Origin: JAXJQF01 sp036311285
GTDB taxonomy: Bacteria > Pseudomonadota > Gammaproteobacteria > Enterobacterales > Succinivibrionaceae
Direction: 5' to 3'
DNA length: 30,907 nucleotides
Assembly (NCBI GenBank): GCA_036311285.1
Contig: JAXJQF010000077.1
Coordinates: 1-30,907 of the forward strand
The notes below the pieces were generated by a model. That model was not told the origin of the DNA. It did not search any database and worked only from the letters and a program-made list of their open reading frames with translations. A program made the translations under genes and the position numbers. Below, one piece after another: positions 7,149 through 15,261 of this stretch; position 1 is the first letter of the stretch; every line of letters starts with the position of its first letter.

Positions 7149-7180
7149 AAAATGATTCCTACAATTGTAAGAATCATTTT
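7149..7180 (-). terminator. Intrinsic terminator after acnB
   Basis: AAAATGATTC (7149-7158) pairs with GAATCATTTT (7171-7180), and the inner TAC/GTA around AATT can extend the stem. It lies about 90 nt past the acnB stop, with A-rich sequence on its left giving minus-strand U residues. It also separates acnB from glnB. Confidence 0.7.
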
Positions 7181-7268
7181 ATATATTCTTGTCTAATTAG
7201 TTATCGCTTTATACTATTACTAACAAGCATTACCAATTAAATATTCTTAACTAGAAAGTTGCTAATAC

Positions 7269-9833
7269 TTAAACTAAGTATTCTTCCATCTTATCAAATT
7301 GCATATACTTATAGATTGAATCAGCCTTACCATCAAGCTTTGCATAACTTTCTAAGTATTCACTTGCTGTTGGAATCTTACCTAACATAGCAATTACTGA
7401 CGCTAATTCCGCGCTAGACAAGTACACATTAGCTCCTTGACCTAATCTGTTAGGGAAGTTTCTTGTAGAGGTAGAAACAACATAAGCATTGTCAGCAACA
7501 CGTGCTTGGTTACCCATACATAATGAACAACCAGGAATTTCACATCTTGCTCCTACACGTCCAAATACACTGTATAAACCTTCCTTAATTAATTGAGCTC
7601 TATCCATCTTAGTAGGCGGAGCTAACCATAATTTAGTTGGCAATTGTCCCTTAACTCCTTCTAAAATTGATGCACTTGCTCTATAGTGACCAATGTTTGT
7701 CATACATGAGCCGATGAACACTTCATCAATTTTTTGACCAACAACATCAGATAATGTCTTAACATCATCAGGGTCATTTGGACAACATAAAATAGGTTCT
7801 TTAATATCAGACATATTGATTTCAATTACCGCTGCATATTCTGCATCTGCATCAGCCTCTAATAATTGAGGATTTGCAAGCCATGCCTCCATGTCTGCAA
7901 TTCTCTTAGCTAATGTCTTAGGATCACTATAACCGTTTTCGATCATCCATTTTAATAAACTGATGTTGGACTTTAAGAACTCAATGATTGGCTCTTTGTT
8001 TAATGCAACTGTACAACCAGCTGCAGAACGTTCAGCAGAAGCATCAGCTAATTCAAACGCCTGCTCAACCTTTAAATCTGGCAAGCCTTGGATTTCAAGA
8101 ATTCTTCCTGAAAACACATTCTTCTTGCCTTTCTTTTCAACTGTTAATAAACCTTGTTCAATAGCCTTTAACGGAATTGCATGAACCAAGTCTCTTAAAG
8201 TAATACCTGGTTGCATTTCTCCAGAGAATTTAACTAACACTGATTCTGGCATATCTAATGGCATTACACCAGTAGCAGCTGCGAACGCTACTAATCCAGA
8301 ACCTGCAGGGAATGAAATCCCCATTGGGAATCTTGTGTGAGAATCTCCACCTGTACCTACTGTATCAGGTAATACCATTCTATTTAACCAGCTGTGAATT
8401 ACACCATCCCCCGGTTGTAAAGCAACACCACCTCTTGACGAGATGAAATTAGGTAATGTCTGGTGAGTAACAACATCAACTGGCTTTGGATAAGCTGCAG
8501 TATGACAGAAAGATTGCATTACTAAATCCGCACTAAAACTTAAGCATGCTAAATCCTTTAACTCATCTCTAGTCATAGGTCCTGTTGTATCTTGAGAACC
8601 AACTGTAGTCATCTTAGGTTCACAATATGTACCTGGACGAACCCCTGCTAAACCACAAGCTTTACCAACAATCTTTTGAGCTAATGTATAGCCCTTACCT
8701 GAATCAGCAACAGTTGATGGAGCGATAAATAAATCTGAAGGTGGTAAACCTAAAAATTCTCTTGCCTTCGCTGTTAAACCTCTACCAATAATTAAAGGAA
8801 TTCTACCACCAGCTCTAACTTCATCTAATAAAACTTGAGTCTTTAATTCAAATTGAGATAAAACTTCACCTGTTTCATGATTCACTACCTTTTGTTCATA
8901 TGGCAATAAATCAATAACATCACCTGTGTTTAATTTAGATACATCTAATTCAATCGGTAAAGCACCAGCGTCTTCCATTGTATTAAAGAAGATTGGAGCA
9001 ATCTTACCACCAAAAACAAAACCTCCGGCACGCTTATTAGGAACAAAAGGAATATCGTTACCCATAAACCATAATACAGAATTTGTAGCGCTCTTTCTTG
9101 AAGAACCTGTACCTACAACATCTCCAACATATACTAACGGATATCCCTTTTCTCTTAAAGCTTTAAGAGTTGATACAGGGCCCTTTACTCCATCTTCATC
9201 TGGCTCAATTCCAGGTCTTGCATTCTTTAACATTGCTTGAGCGTGTAATGGTATATCAGGTCTTGTCCAAGCATCTTGAGCTGGAGATAAATCGTCAGTA
9301 TTAGTTTCACCAATAACCTTAAATACAGTTAATGTAATCTTATCAGCAAGCTTAGGCTTTTGTATAAACCATTCACCGTCAGCCCATGACTTGATAACAG
9401 CCTTTGCATATTCGTTTCCATTCTTTGCCTTTTGAGCAACTGAATCAAATGCATCAAAAATTAATAATGTTTGTGACAAAGCCTTAGCAGAGATTGGTGC
9501 TAATTGTTCATCATCTAGTAAATCAATTAAAGAGGCAACGTTGTAGCCCCCTTGCATTGTTCCTAATAATTCTACAGCACGTTCCTTACTTACTAATGCA
9601 CAAGTCTTATTTCCCTTTGCTAAGTCAGTTAAAAACTCACTCTTAACCTTCGCAGCTTCATCAACTCCAGGTGGAATTCTATTTTCTAATAGATTTACAA
9701 ATTCTTCTTCCTTGCCTTTAGGACAATCTAATAATAAATCAATTAGTTCTTTTGTTTCTTGTTCATTTAAAGGCTTTGGTACTACACCAATTTCCTCTCT
9801 AATCTTTGCATTCTTATAGTATGAATCTAACAC
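7269..9833 (-). CDS. acnB: Aconitate hydratase B
   Basis: AcnB isomerises citrate to isocitrate with a [4Fe-4S] cluster, and in some bacteria also acts as an iron-responsive mRNA-binding protein. The 854-residue product has the AcnB-specific domain order: an N-terminal HEAT-like domain (to about 160), the swivel domain (GETNTDDLSPAQDAWTRPDI, then GDVVGTGSSRKSATNSVLWF), and then the catalytic domains. Cluster ligands are visible in IGSCMTNIGHYR (about residue 700) and CEIPGCSLCMGNQARV (about 760). The start is GTG at 9833, preceded by GAGGTG four nt upstream, and gives MLDSYYK like other AcnB proteins. Length is about ten residues short of E. coli, from a shorter C-terminus. It is probably monocistronic. 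Confidence 0.97.
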   Translation of the reverse strand: MLDSYYKNAKIREEIGVVPKPLNEQETKELIDLLLDCPKGKEEEFVNLLENRIPPGVDEAAKVKSEFLTDLAKGNKTCALVSKERAVELLGTMQGGYNVASLIDLLDDEQLAPISAKALSQTLLIFDAFDSVAQKAKNGNEYAKAVIKSWADGEWFIQKPKLADKITLTVFKVIGETNTDDLSPAQDAWTRPDIPLHAQAMLKNARPGIEPDEDGVKGPVSTLKALREKGYPLVYVGDVVGTGSSRKSATNSVLWFMGNDIPFVPNKRAGGFVFGGKIAPIFFNTMEDAGALPIELDVSKLNTGDVIDLLPYEQKVVNHETGEVLSQFELKTQVLLDEVRAGGRIPLIIGRGLTAKAREFLGLPPSDLFIAPSTVADSGKGYTLAQKIVGKACGLAGVRPGTYCEPKMTTVGSQDTTGPMTRDELKDLACLSFSADLVMQSFCHTAAYPKPVDVVTHQTLPNFISSRGGVALQPGDGVIHSWLNRMVLPDTVGTGGDSHTRFPMGISFPAGSGLVAFAAATGVMPLDMPESVLVKFSGEMQPGITLRDLVHAIPLKAIEQGLLTVEKKGKKNVFSGRILEIQGLPDLKVEQAFELADASAERSAAGCTVALNKEPIIEFLKSNISLLKWMIENGYSDPKTLAKRIADMEAWLANPQLLEADADAEYAAVIEINMSDIKEPILCCPNDPDDVKTLSDVVGQKIDEVFIGSCMTNIGHYRASASILEGVKGQLPTKLWLAPPTKMDRAQLIKEGLYSVFGRVGARCEIPGCSLCMGNQARVADNAYVVSTSTRNFPNRLGQGANVYLSSAELASVIAMLGKIPTASEYLESYAKLDGKADSIYKYMQFDKMEEYLV

Positions 9834-9961
9834 TTTTCACCTCGTTAAATATTGCGAAAGTTAATTATCTCTTTTAATAATTATTAATTAAATATCTATA
9901 TTTTAACATAGAAATTTTTATTATTTATACATTAAATAAAACTATGCCCCTATTAAACATA

Positions 9962-10522
9962 TCAACCAAGCATTGATTTATATTTTGACCATTCAAAGCT
10001 TTCACCAGGGTCACTCTTTCTAGTAGGAGCTATATCGCAATGTCCCACTATCCTATCCACTGTTATGTCTTTATATTTTCTTATTATGGCTTTTGTTAAT
10101 AATGATAATGACTCATACTGAGCCTCACTATAAGAAACATCATCTGTTCCTTGTAATTCAATACCAATTGCGAAATCATTACAAGCTTCTCTTTCTTCAA
10201 AATTAGAAACCCCACAATGCCACGCTCTATCAAGACATGACACATATTGAGTTATTCTTCCTTCTCTATCAATCATAAAGTGAGAGCTAACTTCTAACTT
10301 ATAAATAGTCTCAAAATACTCATGTTTCTTAGGATCAAGTTTACCTGTAAATAAATTATCAATATACTCAACTGTTGAAAAATCTTTAGGAGGTAACGAA
10401 ATATTATGGATAACCAATAAACTAATTTCATTTTGAGGTCTTTTATTAAAAAATTGGCTTTTAACAATTCTTGCTAAATTAAGCCATCCATCATCCATTA
10501 TCTCTAATTGCTTATTACTCAT
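9962..10522 (-). CDS. ampD: 1,6-anhydro-N-acetylmuramyl-L-alanine amidase AmpD
   Basis: AmpD is a cytoplasmic zinc amidase that removes the peptide from anhydro-muropeptides during wall recycling; in species with AmpR/AmpC its loss induces beta-lactamase. The 186-residue product carries the amidase_2 fold motifs: LLVIHNISLPP, LFTGKLDPKKHEYF, the RAWHCGVSNFE block, NDFAIGIELQGTD, and GHCDIAPTRKSDPG. The likely zinc ligands are His39, His161 and Asp171, with the same spacing as in E. coli. The frame is open to ATG 10549, but ATG 10522 fits the family N-terminus better; its ribosome-binding site is weak (GGAA about 11 nt away). It follows lpxC behind a terminator. No ampE is adjacent, and I see no terminator after it. 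Confidence 0.94.
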   Translation of the reverse strand: MSNKQLEIMDDGWLNLARIVKSQFFNKRPQNEISLLVIHNISLPPKDFSTVEYIDNLFTGKLDPKKHEYFETIYKLEVSSHFMIDREGRITQYVSCLDRAWHCGVSNFEEREACNDFAIGIELQGTDDVSYSEAQYESLSLLTKAIIRKYKDITVDRIVGHCDIAPTRKSDPGESFEWSKYKSMLG

Positions 10523-10632
10523 TATTAATATTTTCCAATATATACACATCTATTATTGTTAATAATAATCTATCTATTGTTAATTTGTTAATACCATTAT
10601 CGCAATATTAACAATCAAATTTGGAGATCAAA

Positions 10633-10659
10633 AATCCCGTTATCAATGATAACGGGATT
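10633..10659 (-). terminator. Intrinsic terminator after lpxC
   Basis: AATCCCGTTATC (10633-10644) and GATAACGGGATT (10648-10659) form a perfect 12-bp stem 26 nt after the lpxC stop codon. The minus-strand tail continues with four T. It is the most GC-rich hairpin in the window. Confidence 0.85.
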
Positions 10660-10684
10660 AGTTATATTTCATTAAAAAATTAAA

Positions 10685-11629
10685 TTATGCAAACTTAGGT
10701 AAATAATGTTCTAAAGATTTAACTACCTTTGAATTAGCAAAAACTTTGTTTTCATCTTCAGTTTCTACATTAACAATTTCATAAGCTGTTTCATCACTTA
10801 ATAACGCTCTTAATAGCATGTTATTCAACTTATGACCAGTTTTGTAGGCACTGTATTCACCAATGATGCTCTTATTAGCCATATATAGATCGCCAATTGC
10901 ATCCAACATTTTATGCTTAACAAATTCATTCTTGTAACGAAGACCTTCTTGATTTACAACTTTGTAATCATCAAGAACTACCGCGTTATCTAAACTTCCA
11001 CCTAAAGCTAAGTTATGAGCATGCATGAACTCAACATCTTTCATAAAACAGAAAGTTCTTGCTCTACATAGGTGCTTTAAGAAACTTTCACCTGTGAAGT
11101 TTAAGGTATATTTTTGTAAATCCTTATCCATTGCAGGATGATCAAAATCAATTTGAAGTTCTAACTTAAAACCTTCTTTTGCAGGTCTTAATTCTGCCCA
11201 TTTATCACCTAATTCAACTCTTATAGTTTTTAATATTCTAAAGAATGATTTAGGAGCTTCTAAAACTTTTATACCAGCTTCTTCAAACAAATACATAAAT
11301 GGTTGAGAAGAACCATCCATTACAGGTAATTCTGGTGCATTTACTTCAATAATAATGTTATCAATCCCGAACGCACTTAACGCAGCAGATAAATGCTCAA
11401 CAGTAGAGATTCTATCACCACTATCATTAACCAACGCTGTACATAACTCAGTATCTCTTACCATATCTGCTGATGTAGTAAAAGTAACATTAGGTGTTAA
11501 ATCTGTTCTCACAAAAATAATACCTGTGTTTGCTTCTGCTGGCAAAAATTTAATAGAAACTTTTTTACCTGAATGCAAACCGATTCCTGAAGTTGAAATT
11601 TCTTTACAAATTGTACGTTGCTTAATCAT
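10685..11629 (-). CDS. lpxC: UDP-3-O-acyl-N-acetylglucosamine deacetylase LpxC
   Basis: LpxC is the zinc deacetylase that commits UDP-GlcNAc derivatives to lipid A synthesis, so the organism has an LPS outer membrane. The 314-residue product has GIGLHSGKKV, STVEHLSA (Glu78, zinc ligand His79), NAPELPVMDGS, LGGSLDNAVV, and VKHKMLDAIGDL with the other His and Asp zinc ligands. The frame opens at ATG 11644, but ATG 11629 gives the family N-terminus MIKQRT and has GGTGA upstream. It sits just after ftsZ, its usual place, but a terminator at 11725-11745 and an extended -10 promoter at 11663-11671 make it a separate transcript. Confidence 0.97.
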   Translation of the reverse strand: MIKQRTICKEISTSGIGLHSGKKVSIKFLPAEANTGIIFVRTDLTPNVTFTTSADMVRDTELCTALVNDSGDRISTVEHLSAALSAFGIDNIIIEVNAPELPVMDGSSQPFMYLFEEAGIKVLEAPKSFFRILKTIRVELGDKWAELRPAKEGFKLELQIDFDHPAMDKDLQKYTLNFTGESFLKHLCRARTFCFMKDVEFMHAHNLALGGSLDNAVVLDDYKVVNQEGLRYKNEFVKHKMLDAIGDLYMANKSIIGEYSAYKTGHKLNNMLLRALLSDETAYEIVNVETEDENKVFANSKVVKSLEHYLPKFA

Positions 11630-11662
11630 AATGAATTTCACCAAATCTATTAACTTTTGATT

Positions 11663-11671
11663 AGTATATCA
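11663..11671 (-). promoter_or_regulatory. Extended -10 promoter of lpxC
   Basis: TGATATACT on the minus strand is an extended -10 element (TG-N-TATACT, 5/6 in the hexamer). It lies between the ftsZ terminator and lpxC, about 33 nt before the lpxC ATG. No convincing -35 hexamer is present. Confidence 0.6.
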
Positions 11672-11724
11672 CATTTTTTTAGACAAAATAAAGTAACAAA
11701 AGTTCATTTTTTGTATAAAAAAAA

Positions 11725-11745
11725 GGTTACATTTTTAATGTAACC
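11725..11745 (-). terminator. Intrinsic terminator after ftsZ (end of the dcw cluster)
   Basis: GGTTACAT (11725-11732) and ATGTAACC (11738-11745) form a perfect 8-bp stem with a 5-nt loop, 26 nt after the ftsZ stop codon. The plus-strand A-run at 11717-11724 becomes a U8 tract on the minus strand. Confidence 0.85.
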
Positions 11746-11771
11746 CATTTTTTAGAAATTTATTAACTTAA

Positions 11772-12914
11772 TTAACCCTTTCTTGTTAAGAAACTAGGTA
11801 ATGAATATTCACCAAATGAAGAAGTTTGCTTTTGAGATTGAGCTGGAACATCTTCAACAAACGCTCCACCTAACTCTAAACCATCGCTTTCTTCTTGGAT
11901 TGTGTCAACATTTTCTCTAGGCTTTAAACCTGTTAATAAAACTGTCGCAGAAATTTGATCCTTTGTTAAGTTAGAGTCATAGATAACACCATATTTAACT
12001 GTTGAATCTGTTGGGAACTTAGCTTCAATTTGTTGACCAATATAAGCTAATTTTTTTAATGTAAAACCGTCTGGTACTGAAACATTAACAATAATTCCAC
12101 TAGGAACCATGTTAGATACATCTTCTAATAATGGACAGTTGATAGCTTCTTCTAATGCATCATCAACACCTGTTTCACCTTCACCTGTACCCATACCAAT
12201 TAAAGCTTCACCTGAATCAGCTAAAACAGCTCTAACGTCATTAAAGTCAAGGTTCATATAACCTTCTTTGTAAATGATATCAGAAACACCCTTTACTGCT
12301 TTCATTAATACTCTATTACATTCCATGAATGCATCCATTAATGTAACATCTTCAGGTAATGTCTTTAATAACTTGTCATTAGGAATTACAACAATAGCAT
12401 CTACATTTTTTCTTAATTCTTCGATACCTTCTTCTGCTATCTTCATCTTCATCTTTTGTTCGAAAGAGAATGGTTTTGTAACAATCGCAACTGTTAATGA
12501 CTTTAAATTTTCCTTATTAATTTTTGCAATAATAGGAGAGGCACCTGTACCTGTTCCACCACCCATACCAGCTGTAACAAATGTAATGTCTGAAGGGCCA
12601 ATTCTATCCTTTAATTCTTCAATACTTTCTTCCGCTGCAGCTCTACCAACACTTGGGTTTGAACCAGAACCTAAACCTCTAGTAACATTAACACCAATTT
12701 GAATCTTATTTTCTGCTACATTACTATTTAAAGCTTGAAGGTCTGTATTTACAACATAAAAATCTACACCTTCAACTTTTTCTGAAACCATGTGGCTAAC
12801 AGTATTACCGCCACCACCACCGATGCCTATAACCTTAATAACTGCCTTACCATTCTGAAGACCTGTAACTTCTCCTACTTGTGATACGTCTTGAACGTTC
12901 AAAATATCACTCAT
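11772..12914 (-). CDS. ftsZ: Cell division protein FtsZ
   Basis: FtsZ is the tubulin-like GTPase that forms the Z ring. The 380-residue product has IGGGGGNTVSHM (31-42), VNTDLQAL, the signature AGMGGGTGTGASP (115-127), and the T7 synergy loop NLDFNDVR (221-228) that completes GTP hydrolysis in the next subunit. A short linker leads to the C-terminal peptide EYSLPSFLTRKG, the docking site for FtsA/ZipA. The N-terminus before AVIKVIG is about 13 residues longer than in E. coli. AGGAG lies 8 nt before the ATG. Unlike most dcw clusters, where ftsA and ftsZ nearly touch, 227 nt separate them here, probably carrying an extra ftsZ promoter. Confidence 0.97.
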   Translation of the reverse strand: MSDILNVQDVSQVGEVTGLQNGKAVIKVIGIGGGGGNTVSHMVSEKVEGVDFYVVNTDLQALNSNVAENKIQIGVNVTRGLGSGSNPSVGRAAAEESIEELKDRIGPSDITFVTAGMGGGTGTGASPIIAKINKENLKSLTVAIVTKPFSFEQKMKMKIAEEGIEELRKNVDAIVVIPNDKLLKTLPEDVTLMDAFMECNRVLMKAVKGVSDIIYKEGYMNLDFNDVRAVLADSGEALIGMGTGEGETGVDDALEEAINCPLLEDVSNMVPSGIIVNVSVPDGFTLKKLAYIGQQIEAKFPTDSTVKYGVIYDSNLTKDQISATVLLTGLKPRENVDTIQEESDGLELGGAFVEDVPAQSQKQTSSFGEYSLPSFLTRKG

Positions 12915-12936
12915 TTAAATACTCCTATTATTAAAA

Positions 12937-12942
12937 TTATAT
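12937..12942 (-). promoter_or_regulatory. Possible -10 box for ftsZ
   Basis: A perfect TATAAT on the minus strand lies 22 nt upstream of the ftsZ ATG, within the ftsA-ftsZ spacer. No good -35 hexamer is seen at the right distance, so the call is weak, but a promoter in this 227-nt spacer is likely. Confidence 0.35.
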
Positions 12943-12974
12943 TTATCTACAACAATTCATCCCACTATGTATAT

Positions 12975-12993
12975 TTTTATGTGTGACATAAAA
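12975..12993. repeat. 19-bp operator-like palindrome in the ftsA-ftsZ spacer
   Basis: TTTTATGT (12975-12982) and ACATAAAA (12986-12993) form a perfect 8-bp inverted repeat around GTG. The 3-nt centre suits a protein-binding palindrome better than an RNA hairpin. It lies upstream of the possible ftsZ -10 box. I cannot assign it to a known regulator: it lacks the LexA (CTGT-N8-ACAG) and FNR patterns. Confidence 0.4.
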
Positions 12994-13032
12994 CATCCCA
13001 GATGGTAATGCAATGAGTATATACTAAAATCA

Positions 13033-13072
13033 AAATGTGATCATTATTTTTTAATTAATATAAATCACATTT
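13033..13072. repeat. 9-bp inverted repeat with 22-nt spacer, ftsA-ftsZ spacer
   Basis: AAATGTGAT (13033-13041) and ATCACATTT (13064-13072) are perfect inverted copies separated by 22 nt, with centres 31 bp apart, about three helical turns. Each arm contains a TGTGA/TCACA half-site like that of CRP, but CRP needs the halves 6 bp apart. It could be a looped operator, an mRNA stem-loop after ftsA, or chance. Confidence 0.35.
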
Positions 13073-13141
13073 ATAGAATATTTTAGATGGTCAACAATTT
13101 GTACAAAGGATAAACGTTTTGCCACTAAAATATACAACTTT

Positions 13142-14446
13142 TTATTTTGATAAAAAATTAAAAAACGACTTAATTTTAAAGAAAACATTATTTTTTTCTT
13201 TATTATCTTTTAGCTCTGGCTCTATTAACGAACCAAGTCTTGATAAACCGAATACAGCTGAAAATTCACATGGATTTTTATCAACATTCATTCCTCTAAT
13301 CTTTTCAGATTCAAATGAATTTGTTCTTACCATAATCTTGTCATTGTTTATAAATTCTGACAACAGAACATCAACACCAGGAATCAAAGCTCCTCCACCA
13401 GTAAGAACAATTCCTGCACCTAATTGAAAACCGTCTAAATTTATGTCATTCATTTTCTTGAAAGCTTGAGCAAATATATCCTTATACTTAGACGCAATCA
13501 TTTCTTGAAGTTCGATAAATCCAACTCTATTCTCTGAATTAGAATTTTTAGAAATTACAATATCCTTACCAATATACTCTGGTCTTATTCTACTTCTATG
13601 AGCATATCCGTATCTACACTTTATTTCTTCAGCATGGTCCATCGGTACACCAAGTAAAATTGATAATTCCTTAGTAAGTGCATTTCCTGCCATTGTTGAT
13701 GACCCTGTGAATAAAATCCTATCATCAGCATATATTGAAATATCCACACTTGACGCCCCGATATCGAACACACATACACCTAGTTTTTTATCCTCTTCTG
13801 TTATTGAATAATAAGATGATGCTGTACCCGAAAAATAAAACTCATGCTCATAAGTTGTATCAATTAAACTATCAACAACTTTTGAAATATTAGCTTTAAA
13901 ATTACTTTCTACATAAACTAAGTGAGTATTAACTTTTAATTGACCTCCAACCATACCTCTTGGATCTTCTACATGCTTATTTTCATCAACCTCATAGGTA
14001 CAATCTTCACTATAAATGACATCATAATTTTCAATACTATAAGATTTAGCATTATCTCTTGCTAACTGTAAGTGTCTGTCATTTATCTCTACATGGTTAA
14101 CATCACAAGTCCCAAAATTATTTTTACTTTTAATTTTAATTCCGGGAACAGAAATTAAAACTCTAGGATTTTTTGTATCAAGCTTCTTAATATGATAAGT
14201 ATTACTAACGCCTTTTGTTGCACACGAATAAGCAACAGACATAGCTTCTTGTAAAAGATTTAATGAGGACAATGAACCATCTAAAGATAACCCTTTAGTT
14301 TCTTTTTCTCCACAACCTATAACCTGGACAAAATCATTTCCAACAAATAGTACACAACATACCTTTATCTTATATGCACCAATATCAATAACAACAGCAT
14401 ACTGTTGATTCACATTTGACTGATGTAATTTTGTATTGCCCATCAT
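13142..14446 (-). CDS. ftsA: Cell division protein FtsA
   Basis: FtsA is the actin-like protein that ties FtsZ to the membrane and recruits later division proteins. The 434-residue product has the phosphate-1 loop (AVVIDIGAYKIKV), DPRGMVGGQLKVNTHLV in the middle, the phosphate-2 loop (GVCVFDIGASSVDISIY), the adenosine motif VLTGGGALIPGV, and a C-terminal amphipathic helix (FFKIKSFFNFLSK) that should bind membrane. The phosphate-2 loop reads DIGASSVD where DIGGGTxD is usual. The frame opens at ATG 14473, but AAGGT lies 8 nt before ATG 14446, which overlaps the ftsQ stop as ATGA, so coupling supports this start. It is followed by an unusual 227-nt spacer before ftsZ. Confidence 0.93.
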   Translation of the reverse strand: MMGNTKLHQSNVNQQYAVVIDIGAYKIKVCCVLFVGNDFVQVIGCGEKETKGLSLDGSLSSLNLLQEAMSVAYSCATKGVSNTYHIKKLDTKNPRVLISVPGIKIKSKNNFGTCDVNHVEINDRHLQLARDNAKSYSIENYDVIYSEDCTYEVDENKHVEDPRGMVGGQLKVNTHLVYVESNFKANISKVVDSLIDTTYEHEFYFSGTASSYYSITEEDKKLGVCVFDIGASSVDISIYADDRILFTGSSTMAGNALTKELSILLGVPMDHAEEIKCRYGYAHRSRIRPEYIGKDIVISKNSNSENRVGFIELQEMIASKYKDIFAQAFKKMNDINLDGFQLGAGIVLTGGGALIPGVDVLLSEFINNDKIMVRTNSFESEKIRGMNVDKNPCEFSAVFGLSRLGSLIEPELKDNKEKNNVFFKIKSFFNFLSK

Positions 14447-15255
14447 AAAGCCGTACCTTCTATGTCCTTCCATTTTACAGCTACCCCTGTTTCATATCGA
14501 AGATCTATATATTCAATATTTTCTTTATTATCAATATATTGGTATAGCTCTAAAAATAATTTCATTCTATCTTTTAATATATCATTATTAGTATATATTT
14601 GTTCTGTATCATCATTCTCGTTAATTTCTCTGCCTAGTTTTAATACAACGCCATTGTTTAATACTAGCTGCCAACTATAACTATCGCTTAAAAATAATGA
14701 TTCAATTTTAAAATTAGTATTTATTAATATTCTTTCAATATGTTTATACTTCTCGTAAATATGCTCTACTTCTTCAACACTCCCATAAAGATGAACAGCT
14801 TCTTTATGTATCTGTGGGTTAGTAGGATAAATTACTTTCATACTATTTGTAAGAATACCGTTATTAAAATATGCTATAGGTTTATGTTCTGATACAAAAA
14901 TGTGCAATATATCAGGTAATTTTTTTCTAACATATACTGTATCTATCCATTCTAGCTTCTCTAAATACCTACGAACCTCTATTGGTTGCATGGTGAATAG
15001 ATTTTTCTTTAAATAATTTTCAAAAAAATAATTTCTTATCTCCTTTTCAGTTAAATACTCTAATTCACCATCAACTTGTAGCTGTCTAACAGGAATGGAA
15101 TCAACATTTGTCATAGAACGATATAACAAAGTAACAGCATAAATCTGAATAAATGCAGTAATTACTAAACACAAAATACTCCAAAAAGAATATCTCCTAT
15201 GAGTATTCCTATTTTCCATTTTTGTACTTTTTAGTTTAGTTTTAACTACAGCCAT
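14443..15255 (-). CDS. ftsQ: Cell division protein FtsQ
   Basis: FtsQ is the bitopic inner-membrane protein that bridges early cytoplasmic and late periplasmic divisome proteins by binding FtsB/FtsL. The 270-residue product has a basic cytoplasmic N-terminus, one membrane segment at about 23-46 (WSILCLVITAFIQIYAVTLL), a POTRA domain starting at IPVRQLQVDGEL and running through LEKLEWIDTVYVRKKLPDIL, and a beta domain to the C-terminus. Sequence conservation is low, as is usual for FtsQ; identity rests on this architecture and its place between murC and ftsA. The ATG at 15255 is 6 nt after murC but 12 nt from AGAGGT, so the start is less certain. ddlB, normally just upstream, is missing. Confidence 0.9.
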   Translation of the reverse strand: MAVVKTKLKSTKMENRNTHRRYSFWSILCLVITAFIQIYAVTLLYRSMTNVDSIPVRQLQVDGELEYLTEKEIRNYFFENYLKKNLFTMQPIEVRRYLEKLEWIDTVYVRKKLPDILHIFVSEHKPIAYFNNGILTNSMKVIYPTNPQIHKEAVHLYGSVEEVEHIYEKYKHIERILINTNFKIESLFLSDSYSWQLVLNNGVVLKLGREINENDDTEQIYTNNDILKDRMKLFLELYQYIDNKENIEYIDLRYETGVAVKWKDIEGTAL

Positions 15256-15261
15256 TTAATA

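Noticed and set aside
12274..12702. 142-codon open frame on the plus strand inside ftsZ
   Set aside because: It lies wholly antisense to the conserved ftsZ frame, has no ribosome-binding site I can see, and its translation resembles no protein. Long antisense frames arise easily here from codon bias.
13033..13072. CRP site before ftsZ, suggested by TGTGA and TCACA
   Set aside because: The half-sites are 24 bp apart instead of 6 bp, so it is not a CRP operator; kept only as an inverted repeat of unknown role.
13142..13427. Possible frameshift or short C-terminus in ftsA that might explain the wide spacer before ftsZ
   Set aside because: The FtsA frame is intact and ends in the expected amphipathic membrane-binding helix, so the spacer is not leftover coding sequence.
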